A DNA stretch of 64,000 bases from Sinorhizobium chiapasense (GTDB lineage: Bacteria; Pseudomonadota; Alphaproteobacteria; Rhizobiales; Rhizobiaceae). A program made the translations under genes and the position numbers. The stretch lies in the NCBI RefSeq assembly GCF_036488675.1, contig NZ_CP133148.1, positions 3,490,001-3,554,000 on the forward strand, read 5' to 3'. Below, piece after piece: positions 18,841 through 27,919 of this stretch (the first letter of the stretch is position 1; each line of letters begins with the position of its first letter). Under the pieces are notes generated by a model. The model was not told the origin of the DNA. It saw nothing but the letters and a program-made list of their open reading frames with translations, and searched no databases.

Positions 18841-20448
18841 TCAGCGGACCAGCTCGATCTCGCTCGGCCGCCATTCCTTCGTGAAGAACGGCTCGAGCGG
18901 ACTGTAGAGGCGCAGGATCACGAACCAGCCCTTCTTCGAGTCGGTCTGGATCCAATTGCCGCGCGGAATGCCGTGCGGCTGCTCAGGTGCAAACCAGACC
19001 GTCGTCGAGCCGTCGGTGTCTGCCTCGGCGGCCGGTGACGGATAGCTCTGGCTGCCGGCGCGCGGATAGCGCTGCGGCGTGTCCAGCATCGAGCGGGTCA
19101 TGTTGTCGTAGAGGGTCAAGGACCAGAAATTGGCCTCTGGGATGCCCTTCGGCAACGTCACCTTGTAGGTCTTGGCACCATCGAAGTGATTTTTGTCCGC
19201 ATCCAGCGTCGCCAGCAGATACTGTGAGCCGATGCCCGTCAGCCGCATCGCCATGGCGGGTGAAATGCCGGTGATGCCGTAGAAGAAGTTCGTCCGCGCA
19301 TCCATGGTCCGATAGCCGGTCGCCGGATATGGCTTGGCACCCTCGGAGGTGATCTCCGGAATAGGTGTTTCGAACTCGTAGCCGGTGAGGACGAGAAAAT
19401 TCGTCCAGGCGGAGTTCGGGTAATAGGACCAACTCGGATCGCGCGGGGACAGGAAAAGGCTGCGCGAAGTCGCATTGGCCACCGCAAGTGCCTCGGTCAT
19501 GATTTTCTTCATGCGCTCATCTGGCGCGAAGGGTTTCCCCTTGACGATGCCGATCGCCGCCAGCGGCCCCATAAGTTCGGGGTCGAGCGAGGTGGCGGGC
19601 TCCCGCTGCACCACCTCGTTCAGCATCTCGAAGTAGTTCCAGTCGTTGGGCGGGATCGTGTTCATCACCTTGCCGGTACCTTCGTAGAACACCGTCGGGG
19701 GTGGAGGTTCGAGCTTGCCCAATTTAGCCTTGCCGGCGAGGAACTCGGCGATGGACGTGCCGACGCCGCCGGCTGCATACGGGTAAACCTTGGTGAATCT
19801 CTTGATCGATTCAACGACGGGCTTGGGATCGCTGTGGCTCTCGAGGAACGATCGACCAAACCACAGTATCGTGTTGGTCCGGGCGCGGGCGACATAGTAT
19901 CCGCCCTCCGGCAGCGGCGCGTCGTAGTCCGGAGGCACAATCAGGTACTTGCCGCCTTGTCCGCGGTCGGGGCCAGGCAGACCGAGGTCCGTGACCCAGC
20001 GGAACCATGCATCCTGCACAAGGCCCAGGAACTTGGGCGGAGCCTCCAGCACCACCGGTCCCTTGGAGAGGTCGAGATAACCCATGACATAGATCGTGTC
20101 GGCATTGGCCGTCAGGAACAGCGACTTGGCGTCCATCAGTTCGGAGAAGACGAGAACCTCGTTCTCCTTCATACCGATGTCATTCATCCCCTTGCGCAGC
20201 GCATGGATGCTGACGCCGCGCATGTTGTCCATGAAAGCGCGGTAGGCGAAGGTGAAGTCGAGATTGTCGTAGAGCCTTTCTGCGGTTGCCTTGCTCGGCA
20301 CGCCGTCCTTGAACTCGAATTTGCCGATATTTGTCTCGACGACATTCGGCGTCGAAAGGGATTCGGGGATCGGCGGTGCCTCCGCGAGGGCGACGGCCGT
20401 TTGTGTGGCCACGAACATGATGCCTGCTGCAACGGAGACCCTAATCAT
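18841..20448 (-). CDS. DUF1254/DUF1214-domain periplasmic protein
   Basis: 535 aa with a signal peptide (MIRVSVAAGIMFVATQTAVALAEA). The N-terminal half carries DUF1254 features (YDNLDFTFAYRAFMDNMRG, DTIYVMGYLDLSKGPVVLEAP at about residues 58-130). The C-terminal half carries DUF1214 features (PEANFWSLTLYDNMTRSMLDTP, GIPRGNWIQTDSKKGWFVILRLYSP). GGAGGATGCA precedes the ATG. The function of the family is not established. Members often sit beside outer-membrane barrels, as here. It is probably co-transcribed with the barrel gene downstream. Confidence 0.85.
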   Translation of the reverse strand: MIRVSVAAGIMFVATQTAVALAEAPPIPESLSTPNVVETNIGKFEFKDGVPSKATAERLYDNLDFTFAYRAFMDNMRGVSIHALRKGMNDIGMKENEVLVFSELMDAKSLFLTANADTIYVMGYLDLSKGPVVLEAPPKFLGLVQDAWFRWVTDLGLPGPDRGQGGKYLIVPPDYDAPLPEGGYYVARARTNTILWFGRSFLESHSDPKPVVESIKRFTKVYPYAAGGVGTSIAEFLAGKAKLGKLEPPPPTVFYEGTGKVMNTIPPNDWNYFEMLNEVVQREPATSLDPELMGPLAAIGIVKGKPFAPDERMKKIMTEALAVANATSRSLFLSPRDPSWSYYPNSAWTNFLVLTGYEFETPIPEITSEGAKPYPATGYRTMDARTNFFYGITGISPAMAMRLTGIGSQYLLATLDADKNHFDGAKTYKVTLPKGIPEANFWSLTLYDNMTRSMLDTPQRYPRAGSQSYPSPAAEADTDGSTTVWFAPEQPHGIPRGNWIQTDSKKGWFVILRLYSPLEPFFTKEWRPSEIELVR

Positions 20449-20713
20449 TGCATCCTCCGGTTTGGTTGCATTTCTCGGTCCATCCGGTAGGTGGCCATCG
20501 AAGCCGGCGAGCTTGCCTTCGTGGGCGCGGTTCTCGGGCTCGCTGCACTGTTACGTCGCCGCCAAGCCGCCGCCGCCATGCGCTTCCGCGCCGCCTGGGA
20601 AAGCTACTGATGGCGCCGCCCTCAATGTCGAGTCGCAGGGTTTCGTCGCGGACGAAGCAAGCAACGCGGCGACAAGGGCGGCGCCAATCAGCCGTCATCT
20701 TGGCGGATCGGGC

Positions 20714-21064
20714 TTAGCGGACGTAGATAATCAAGCTGCCGTCGGTTGCCTGTTCGGCGCCTCCGATATTGGCGATCTCGACATTCTGCGCCTGCAGTTT
20801 CTCCAATAGCGGCTTGTTCGCCTCGATGGCCGCAACGAGAGCCGCGCGCTGTTCCGGCGTTGCCTGCTCTACCCACAGGCGCGTCTGATTCTGTTCCGAC
20901 AAGGTGCTGATGTCGACGACGCTGATGTTGTCGCCGCTGTAGCCGCCCACCGTCTTTTCGATCTCCTTCGGCCAGTTCATGGCAGCGCCCTGTCCCCAGG
21001 CGATACCGCCGAAGCTCAAAGCGGAGAGGGTGGCGATGATGGAAAAAGTCGCAATGCGGTTCAT
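20714..21064 (-). CDS. Small secreted protein of unknown function
   Basis: 116 aa. The ATG at 21064 is chosen over upstream alternatives because AGGAAGGAG sits 7 nt before it. The signal peptide MNRIATFSIIATLSALSFGGIAWGQG is followed by a compact, acidic domain rich in Glu and Gln (TPEQRAALVAAIEANKPLLEKL) ending in VR. I do not recognise a family. The strong ribosome-binding site and clear export signal support a real periplasmic protein. The 20449-20713 gap upstream of the DUF1254 gene holds no gene. Confidence 0.65.
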   Translation of the reverse strand: MNRIATFSIIATLSALSFGGIAWGQGAAMNWPKEIEKTVGGYSGDNISVVDISTLSEQNQTRLWVEQATPEQRAALVAAIEANKPLLEKLQAQNVEIANIGGAEQATDGSLIIYVR

Positions 21065-21151
21065 TGTCATGCTCCTTCCTTGGGTTTGCGCTTCTCGCCA
21101 GCTGGCAACGAAGCGCGGGTGATATGGTGGCACCAGTGTCCGTTCGGCGCG

Positions 21152-21395
21152 TCAATCTGTGAACAGAATGCTGTTGGTCGCGACCGCGGTTAGCGTGAAG
21201 GTTCCCTCAGCGAGATTCGCCCCACGCGCATTGAGGACAATCAGCGACGGTACGAATTCGGTCCTTGCCTGGCCGATCACCTTATGCAAGCGGACATGGG
21301 CCGGAGTCGGGCTAGCGCTCTGCGCCATTGCCGTTGCCGGGGCTGAGCGCCAACAGCAAAGTCGCAACCGACCAGGCGGCAAGCCTCGATGGCAT
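21152..21395 (-). pseudogene. Truncated, frameshifted paralogue of the secreted protein at 29970
   Basis: An ATG at 21395 starts a signal peptide (MPSRLAAWSVATLLLALS) that shifts frame near 21330. The frame continuing to 21152 reads RTEFVPSLIVLNARGANLAEGTF...TNSILFTD and then stops. This matches the N-terminal third of the intact gene at 29970 (QVEPSLIVLNSKGASMKDG...PNSIVFADRPV), which continues for another 140 residues. It is therefore a relic of a duplicated gene. Confidence 0.68.
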
Positions 21396-21781
21396 CGGTC
21401 CTCCTCCGAATTTGCTATGCGTTAAGTATTGCAACAAACAATCGCTCTACGGCGGCACGTGCATCAATTCGGCGTTTTCTGCCGAGAACTCGAAACGTCG
21501 GATGGCTGCCATTCAATGACGCCGGCTTATTGGCGTTTACTGCCGGCAATGTCTCTCAGACACGGCGTCGATGAAGAAAGTGCGGATACGCGACTACACT
21601 CGGAAGAATGACAGCGATTTCAGAAATTCGTATGAACGTGTGACCCGTCTTGCGCAGAAACGGCATCGGCACATCCGGCCAGCTTGATCGAATCCCCTCA
21701 GCGAGGCTGAGTAGCTTCGGCACACTCCCGCTCAGGTTGCGGGTAATCTACGTCCTCCGAGGACCAAACGCAAGTCCCACT
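21396..21781. other. Intergenic stretch without recognisable gene
   Basis: No open frame with a domain or credible ribosome-binding site. It precedes a facing pair of family 1 repeats. Confidence 0.4.
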
Positions 21782-21890
21782 ACAGCGCCGCGTGTCTTAT
21801 CAGACGCGCAAAGGACGCTGTAGCACTTTGAATTGCTGCATGTCTTTCTCCTTAAATCGAGGTCGATTTAAGGAGACATGCAGTAGGCTG
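21782..21890. repeat. Bi-hairpin intergenic repeat, family 1, copy 3
   Basis: Module A runs ACAGCGCCGCGTGTCTTATC to CGCTGTAGC. The linker CACTTTGAATTG is followed by the hairpin CTGCATGTCTTTCTCCTTAAA to CATGCAG (21836-21883). Its orientation matches copy 1 and faces copy 4. Confidence 0.85.
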
Positions 21891-22122
21891 CTGCAAGCGC
21901 CGTCCGACGCTTTCGTTGGGCTTCGACAAATCTAGAAATGCGGCATGCTTGCACTGAGCCCTGCTGTGGCTTCGGCAACGCCGGGGCGTTATGCAGCGCC
22001 AACGCGAGCGATATAGGCTTGGTTGCGTGCCAACAATGCCCAGAAAATGCGTGCAGTCTTATTGGCGTCACAGCGTCGTTTTCCCGCTCAACGATGGGGT
22101 GGAAGGATCCCGCTCCGCCGGT

Positions 22123-22225
22123 GCTACAGCATGTCTCCTTAAATCGACCTCGATTTAAGGAGACATGCAGCAATTCAAAGTATTACAGCGTCCTTTGGCG
22201 ACTGATAAGACGCGCGGCGCTGTAG
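22123..22225. repeat. Bi-hairpin intergenic repeat, family 1, copy 4 (inverted)
   Basis: The hairpin CAGCATGTCTCCTTAAATCG to CGATTTAAGGAGACATGCAG is followed by CAATTCAAAG and the module ending GATAAGACGCGCGGCGCTG. It is the mirror of copy 3, and the two enclose about 230 bp (21891-22122) with no recognised gene. Its edge abuts the stop codon of the next minus-strand CDS. Confidence 0.85.
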
Positions 22226-23017
22226 CTAGAATTTCACCACGAGCCCGAGTATGGGACCCTGCTGTACGACGTCGAACAGAAACCCATCGTTACTGTAGTC
22301 GACGCCCAGAGCGCGGTAACCTGCAACGGCGGAGACGGTGTCACTGAAGCGATACCCGATGGCGGCGGCGACGTCCCAGTCGAGGTCGGCCTGGCCGGCA
22401 CCTACGAGCCCCCATCCGGTCAGATAGATCTCGGGCGTGAAAGAATAGGTCCCGCGCAAGCCTGCCAGCCCGTCCACCCAGGTATCGCCGTCACTTCTCG
22501 ACTCTCCGTCGAGGATGCCGCCGCTGAAGGAAAGGTCGGTATCGACGGACCACACACGCATGCCGCCGACGACATCGAGGCGCATGGCATTGTCTTCGAA
22601 AACCGCGTAGCCGACACCGAGCAAGCCGGCAAACGTCTCGGAGGAGACCTCGACGTCGTCGGCAAGAATGCCCCTGGGCGTGCCGTCCGCCCCGGAGATC
22701 TTCGTGTACATGACGTCGGCAAAGATGCTGTAGGGACCATAGCGCGCTTCGCCGATCGCCATGGCTCCGAAGTCCAGATGATCGAAGATGTCGCTGAAGC
22801 TGGCGTCGACGTCGGCCGCCGGCAGCCCGAACTGCGCAATGTCACCTGACAGTCCTGCCGCCCAAAAATAAGGTGCGAACGAAAAAGTCCAGCCGGTCTC
22901 GGTCGTCGTCTGCTGAACCTCCGGCGTCATCGGCGACAGGACGTCCGCAGCCGACGCACTGCTGGCCAACGAATAACATCCGACAACTGCAAGAGCCTGA
23001 ATGAGTCCAGATTTCAT
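22226..23017 (-). CDS. Outer-membrane beta-barrel protein
   Basis: 263 aa. The start at 23017 gives a typical signal peptide (MKSGLIQALAVVGCYSLASS, cleavage near ASAADVL); in-frame alternatives at 23029 and 23098 are possible. The mature sequence has alternating hydrophobic strands (WTFSFAPYFWAAGLSGDIAQ, EARYGPYSIFADVMYTKI, AAIGYRFSDTVSAVAGYRAL) and ends in VVKF, the C-terminal aromatic residue recognised by the BAM machinery. It resembles rhizobial outer-membrane proteins of unknown function. The 3' end touches a family 1 repeat, which may act as terminator or transcript stabiliser. Confidence 0.75.
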   Translation of the reverse strand: MKSGLIQALAVVGCYSLASSASAADVLSPMTPEVQQTTTETGWTFSFAPYFWAAGLSGDIAQFGLPAADVDASFSDIFDHLDFGAMAIGEARYGPYSIFADVMYTKISGADGTPRGILADDVEVSSETFAGLLGVGYAVFEDNAMRLDVVGGMRVWSVDTDLSFSGGILDGESRSDGDTWVDGLAGLRGTYSFTPEIYLTGWGLVGAGQADLDWDVAAAIGYRFSDTVSAVAGYRALGVDYSNDGFLFDVVQQGPILGLVVKF

Positions 23018-23184
23018 TACGTCCCCCATCTCACTTTTGCGGCGCTGCGATTCGACCCGGTTCGATCTTGGATCAAGGCCATGCTTCTGGCCAAACACTT
23101 TTTGACAATCCTCGTTAGAACGTATTCACCCCTGCAATTTCCCCTGGCTAATTCCAGGCTTACTCGGCCCTCACGAAGGCGGCT

Positions 23185-23721
23185 TCATAGGGACTCGGCA
23201 TGGGTCTCTTCCTGCTCCAAAGCTGATCCACCAAGGTTCAAGTCGTCCTTATCCGAATGCGCGCGCCTAGCTCGCAACAGGTCAAGTTTGCCGAAATCGG
23301 TCATGATGCTCACCAGAACGCTGCCCGTCCAACCGAATGTGAACAAGCCCGACATCCCTATGATCGGCCCGATCAAACGCCATCGATCGGGCAGAGTGAC
23401 GTTACCCTCCCCGAGCGTCGTATAGCTCTCCAGGACGTAGTAGTAGCTGTCACGCATTGAGGGGATGATTGCTCTGAAATAAAGAGGGACCGCCCAAATG
23501 AGGGTTTCGGCGAAATGGAGGATGGCCAGCGCACCGATCGTCAGCGCCAGCATCATGTTGAGCCGCCAGTGTGGCGTGGTGCTGGTTACATGCGTCCAGG
23601 AGGTGCTGAATCGTCGGCTGATCACCCGAATTCCTGCGCCGTGTACAAAAATGACAACGATCAATATCAAGGTGCCGACGAGAATCTCGAGAACGGACTC
23701 TGGAGCTGAAAGGTCGTCCAC
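23185..23721 (-). CDS. Two-transmembrane ion-channel-like membrane protein
   Basis: 178 aa with a GTG start at 23721 preceded by AGGA. The hydrophobic segments are at about residues 10-32, 55-78 and 110-135. The re-entrant region SYYYVLESYTTLGEGNVTLP precedes the last membrane segment, as in the pore-domain ion channel family (Ion_trans_2). The selectivity-filter position reads TTLGEG rather than the TxGYG of potassium channels. The cytoplasmic tail is charged (LRARRAHSDKDD). It is probably a channel-fold protein; ion specificity cannot be read from this filter. Confidence 0.65.
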   Translation of the reverse strand: MDDLSAPESVLEILVGTLILIVVIFVHGAGIRVISRRFSTSWTHVTSTTPHWRLNMMLALTIGALAILHFAETLIWAVPLYFRAIIPSMRDSYYYVLESYTTLGEGNVTLPDRWRLIGPIIGMSGLFTFGWTGSVLVSIMTDFGKLDLLRARRAHSDKDDLNLGGSALEQEETHAESL

Positions 23722-23815
23722 TTATTTCATCCTGGTCGTCCGGTAGCGGGGGGCCGTTTGTCGACCTTCCATTGATGCCCGGCATGTGGGCGTATTGCAG
23801 TCTCTGATGGCTACT

Positions 23816-23916
23816 ACAGCGCCGCGCGTCTTATCAGACGCGCTAAGGACGCCGTAGCACTTCGATTTGCTGCATGTTTTTGTCCTTAAACCGTACGATT
23901 TAAGGAAACATGCAGT
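23816..23916. repeat. Bi-hairpin intergenic repeat, family 1, copy 5
   Basis: Module A is ACAGCGCCGCGCGTCTTATC...GCCGTAGCAC, and the hairpin is CTGCATGTTTTTGTCCTTAAA to TTTAAGGAAACATGCAG (23870-23915). It lies in the 23722-24505 intergenic region upstream of the channel-like gene. Confidence 0.85.
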
Positions 23917-24505
23917 AGTGCTGAAAACCCGACACTTGGTAGTAGGTGGGGCAAGCAGCGCTTCCCAGGAAGCCTTTGTCATGGGTTTGCAGACGCTACC
24001 ACAATCTAACTCGGCTGGACATGAACTTGGTTTGCGCGTGGCTACAACCTGTTGTATGTTACAGTAACGTACTTCACTTTTCACGAAACAGACATTATGG
24101 TCGGGCAAGATCGGGCGACGAGGCTTTGAAACACCTCTGCCCGCACTGATTCAAGCATTGCGTTTATTTCCAGCTAGCTGCCATTCAACCAGGCGTTATG
24201 AATGAACGGACATAGGGTCCGGTCTGCGCAGATTGAATATCAGGCCCGAGCCCTCGTATGAATCGCCTTATTTTGCAAGTGCGAGAGCATTTCTTGTTGT
24301 CAAAATATATATAGGCAGTTTACGAGAAAATCGCTCTCAATGAAAATGTAAGTGATGGAATTACTGATCGCCAGGATTTGAATATATCGGATTCTTGGGT
24401 TAGTATATCCGCGGCCCGACGGGCCGTTACATTATATCATCTGTACAATTTGTTTTAGGGATTTATTCCCCTTCCGGAAGTTAATCAAGACGAGGGATAC
24501 GAACG
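23917..24505. promoter_or_regulatory. AT-rich leader region upstream of the DUF3604 operon
   Basis: No gene recognised. From about 24240 the sequence becomes markedly AT-rich compared with its surroundings (runs such as AAAATATATATAG, TTGAATATATCGG) and contains a small GC hairpin GCGGCCCGACGGGCCG (24411-24426). It probably contains the promoter of the plus-strand operon starting at 24506, whose ATG follows GAGGGATACGAACG. Specific promoter boxes are not assigned. Confidence 0.4.
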
Positions 24506-26752
24506 ATGCGTAGGGCACGCGGAACCACACTCTTACTCACCTCCTCATTCCTGGTCTTGGCCGCAATGTCGTCCAGAGCTCAGGAGAGGCAAGCCTACTT
24601 TGGCGAAACCCATGTCCATACGGGCTGGTCGTTCGACGCTTACATCTTCGGCAACACCAAGACCACGCCGGCCGATGCCTACAGATACGCCAAGGGAGAG
24701 ACCATCAAGCACCCGCTCGGCTACGATATCAAGATCGACACCCCTCTCGACTGGATGGGTGTGACCGACCATTCCGAATATGTCGGGACCGTCGCCCTCG
24801 CCAATACGCCGGGCTCGGACATCAGCAAGCTGCCGATCGCTCAGAAGCTGATCGTCCACGCGCCTGCAGACGTCCAGCGGATCTACCTCTGGCTCGGAGG
24901 TACGATCGTCGACAAGAAGCCGATCGAGGCCTTGATATCGCCAGAAGTGGCGGGATCCGTCTGGAAGCAGAATATCCAGATGGCCGACCAGGCGAACGAA
25001 CCGGGCAAGTTCACCGCCTTCTGTTCCTACGAATGGACGTCAACTCCTGATAACCGCAACATGCATCGCAATGTCTTCTTCAAGGATTGCGCCAAGGTAC
25101 CGGTGGCACCCTACAGCTCGATCGATTCAAGCAACCCGTCGGACCTCTGGGCCTGGATGGACGATCAGCGCAAGGCCGGCAACGAGCTCCTGGCGATCTC
25201 GCACAACGCCAACCTCTCCGATGGTCATATGTTCCCGACGGATGTCGATGAGAAGGGCCGCCCGATCGATGCGGCCTGGGCGGCGTCACGGGACCGCAAC
25301 GAAAGGCTGACCGAGATCAAGCAGATCAAGGGCGCGTCGGAGACCCATCCGACCCTTTCTCCCAACGATGAATTCGCCAATTTCGAAATCCTGACCTATC
25401 TGCTCGGCGATCCCGCCGGTCGCTTTCCGACCGTTCCCGGAAGCTACATACGTCAGGCCTTGAAGGACGGGCTCTCGATGATGGAGGCCCAGGGCTACAA
25501 TCCCTACAAGACCGGCTTCGTCGGCGGATCGGACTCTCACAACACCGGCGTTCCCTACAGGCAGGACAATTTCTTCGGTGGCCACGGACGGGCCGACGGC
25601 GACATGAAGCAACGCATGGCGGGCCGTCTGTTCGCCGGTCTCGACACCAGGCTGGAGAACCCTGCGGGCCTGACGGGGGTTTGGGCAGAGGAAAACACGC
25701 GCGCATCACTCTTCGATGCGATGCAGCGGAAAGAGACGTTCGCCACCAGCGGCCCGCATATCCGGTTGCGCTTCTTCGGCCGCACCGACGGGGCGGATGT
25801 CGCCAACCGGCCAGACTGGGTCAAGGCAGCATATGCCGGCGGTGTGCCGATGGGCGGCGACCTGCCGCCGGTCGAAGGGGCCGGGGCGCCGTCATTCATC
25901 GTCTGGGCGGTAAAGGACCCGACCTCCGGCAACCTCGACCGCGTGCAGATCGTCAAGGGTTGGACCAAGCACGGCCAGAGCTTCGAGAAGGTCCATGACG
26001 TGGCCTGGGCCGGCAGCCGCACCCCCGATCAAGTCACCGGCGTCGTTCCGCCGATCGGCAGCACCGTCAACATCGCCGAGGCGAGCTACACCAACACGAT
26101 CGGCTCCGTTGAGTTGAAGGGCACGTGGACGGATCCCGAATTCGATCCGAGCCTCGACGCCTTCTACTATGCCCGCGTGCTGGAAATACCGACGCCGCGC
26201 TGGACAACGATCCAGGCCAGGGACCTCGGCATTGCGCCTCCCGACAATGTCGCGGCGACGATCCAGGAACGGGCGTGGAGTTCGCCGATCTGGTACACGC
26301 CCACCCAGGAGTTGAGGGTCGCCGCCGACAATGGCACCACGGTTGCCGATCTGAAACAGCAGGGCGCTGTTCAGCTCGACAACGCTGCGCTCACCGATTT
26401 TATCGTCGGCAAGACGACCTGGGTTCGAAACAACGTCACCGGCGCGGTCTACAACATTGCATGGACCACGTCCGGCCAGCGTCTCATCGGCAACGTCAAT
26501 GGCGCGATCCCGCAGCCGGCGGAGGTTGGCGACGTGATCCATGGCGGCGCGCTGGGCGTGGGCTCGGCCTATGCCATCAAGGACGGCGCGATCGTGACGA
26601 CGCTTGGCAACACCCCGTACGAAGCGACCGTCTACAAGCTCGACGACAAGTATTTCGCTGCGCGTAGCAACGAGTTTGGCTACGCCAACTACGAAGTCGT
26701 TCCGACACCGCAGGCGCTCGACCCGTTGGATCAGCAGAAGGCTCCATTCTGA
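24506..26752 (+). CDS. DUF3604-domain periplasmic protein (PHP-like metal site)
   Basis: 748 aa with a signal peptide (MRRARGTTLLLTSSFLVLAA...SSRAQ). It fills the whole DUF3604 family length. Conserved metal-ligand-like clusters are visible: ETHVHTG (His36 and His38), VTDHSEYVG (Asp88, His89), ISHNANLSDG near residue 230 and GGSDSHNTG near residue 340. They follow the order of ligands in PHP-type phosphoesterases and amidohydrolases, so a secreted metal-dependent hydrolase is likely. The substrate is unknown. It heads a plus-strand run with a secreted CxxC protein, a PpiC foldase and a HupE/UreJ metal permease. Confidence 0.85.
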   Translation: MRRARGTTLLLTSSFLVLAAMSSRAQERQAYFGETHVHTGWSFDAYIFGNTKTTPADAYRYAKGETIKHPLGYDIKIDTPLDWMGVTDHSEYVGTVALANTPGSDISKLPIAQKLIVHAPADVQRIYLWLGGTIVDKKPIEALISPEVAGSVWKQNIQMADQANEPGKFTAFCSYEWTSTPDNRNMHRNVFFKDCAKVPVAPYSSIDSSNPSDLWAWMDDQRKAGNELLAISHNANLSDGHMFPTDVDEKGRPIDAAWAASRDRNERLTEIKQIKGASETHPTLSPNDEFANFEILTYLLGDPAGRFPTVPGSYIRQALKDGLSMMEAQGYNPYKTGFVGGSDSHNTGVPYRQDNFFGGHGRADGDMKQRMAGRLFAGLDTRLENPAGLTGVWAEENTRASLFDAMQRKETFATSGPHIRLRFFGRTDGADVANRPDWVKAAYAGGVPMGGDLPPVEGAGAPSFIVWAVKDPTSGNLDRVQIVKGWTKHGQSFEKVHDVAWAGSRTPDQVTGVVPPIGSTVNIAEASYTNTIGSVELKGTWTDPEFDPSLDAFYYARVLEIPTPRWTTIQARDLGIAPPDNVAATIQERAWSSPIWYTPTQELRVAADNGTTVADLKQQGAVQLDNAALTDFIVGKTTWVRNNVTGAVYNIAWTTSGQRLIGNVNGAIPQPAEVGDVIHGGALGVGSAYAIKDGAIVTTLGNTPYEATVYKLDDKYFAARSNEFGYANYEVVPTPQALDPLDQQKAPF

Positions 26753-26779
26753 TTTGAAGCCTGCCGCATGGAGCTGGAT

Positions 26780-27910
26780 ATGGGACAGGTCACCGCGAGA
26801 CGGTCCGGAGGTTTTGTAACGAGGCTGATCGTTGCAACAGTCATGCTTGTCATCTGCGCAGTTCCTGCGGCGGCGTGCCCCATATGCCTGTCGGGCATGA
26901 AGATCACGATGGGGCAGAAACTGGACTCAGCCTATCAGGCCGTGCTCGCAGTGCCGCTTGCCGAGCCAGGGACGTTTCGTATCGTCGAGGTGATCAAAGG
27001 CAAGGTCGTGGGCGATACGATCAACTTACCGTCGCCCCCGCCGCGGAGCTCCAAGCCGTATCTCATCTTGCGGTACCCCTTGTCGGAGCAATGGGAGAGC
27101 CAGGGTGCGATCGGGACGGAATACGCGGACTGGCTGCGCCAAATTGCAGTCGATGTACATGGTTCGCCTGTTGAGAAGGCGAACCCCCTGCAGCTCGGTC
27201 CAGTTCGGAAGAATTTGACTGACGCAGAGTGGGTCGAGCGCGTTGCGACCGTGGCGGTCAATCTCGAAAGTGAAGATCCTCTCGCCGCCGAAATAGCCTA
27301 TGGCGAAATCTCGCGCGCCCCCTACAGTGCCCTGCGCACCCTTAAGGGAAAGCTCGACGCGCGGATAATTTCGGCCTGGATTGCCGATCCGCAACTTGTC
27401 GCAAGGCGCGCAGGCTATACGCTTCTTCTCGGGATTGCAGGAAGTGCCGACGATGCGGCTGCGCTTGAAGCAATCATCCAGAAGGCATGGTCGGCACGCA
27501 ATGCCGACAACCTTTCGGCGATGCTTGCCGCCGACATCGAATTGCGCGGACCGGAACGCGTGGCATGGATCGAGCGGATGTATTTCGATGACCGCCAGCG
27601 TACGCTTCCGGAAATCGAGGCGGCCTTGCTGGCGCTAAGCGTCCACGGCGGCGCAAACGGCGTCGTGCCGAGGGCGAGGATCGTCGAGGCCTATCTCTCC
27701 TTCATCAAGGTCAGGAAACCCATGGCCGGCTTCGTGGCGATGGAACTCGCTGACTGGCGGGCCTGGGAGGCCACGGCGGACTACGTCGGCATCATCAAGT
27801 CGAAGGCAGTGAAGGATCCCGCCGGGCAGTTTGCAATCCTCAGCTATCTCCATCGCAGTCCAGTGACCGCCGCGCTGGCGGGGCGCTCCTTTGCCGATCA
27901 ACCCGAATAG
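26780..27910 (+). CDS. Secreted protein with N-terminal CPIC motif, unknown function
   Basis: 376 aa. The ATG at 26780 has GGAG six bases upstream; an in-frame ATG at 26768 is possible. The signal peptide ends near VPAAA, followed at once by CPICLSGMK, a CxxC pair that could bind a metal or form a disulfide. An SH3- or OB-like segment FRIVEVIKGKVVGDTINLP (about residues 68-86) is followed by a largely helical C-terminal two-thirds resembling HEAT-type repeats. I do not recognise a named family. It lies 27 bp after the DUF3604 gene and 9 bp before the PpiC gene, so it belongs to that operon and probably works in the periplasm. Confidence 0.7.
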   Translation: MGQVTARRSGGFVTRLIVATVMLVICAVPAAACPICLSGMKITMGQKLDSAYQAVLAVPLAEPGTFRIVEVIKGKVVGDTINLPSPPPRSSKPYLILRYPLSEQWESQGAIGTEYADWLRQIAVDVHGSPVEKANPLQLGPVRKNLTDAEWVERVATVAVNLESEDPLAAEIAYGEISRAPYSALRTLKGKLDARIISAWIADPQLVARRAGYTLLLGIAGSADDAAALEAIIQKAWSARNADNLSAMLAADIELRGPERVAWIERMYFDDRQRTLPEIEAALLALSVHGGANGVVPRARIVEAYLSFIKVRKPMAGFVAMELADWRAWEATADYVGIIKSKAVKDPAGQFAILSYLHRSPVTAALAGRSFADQPE

Positions 27911-27919
27911 GCGTGCACG

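Noticed and set aside
21868..22173. 101-codon minus-strand open frame between the facing repeats
   Set aside because: Both ends lie in the repeat hairpins, there is no ribosome-binding site, and the protein has no family resemblance.
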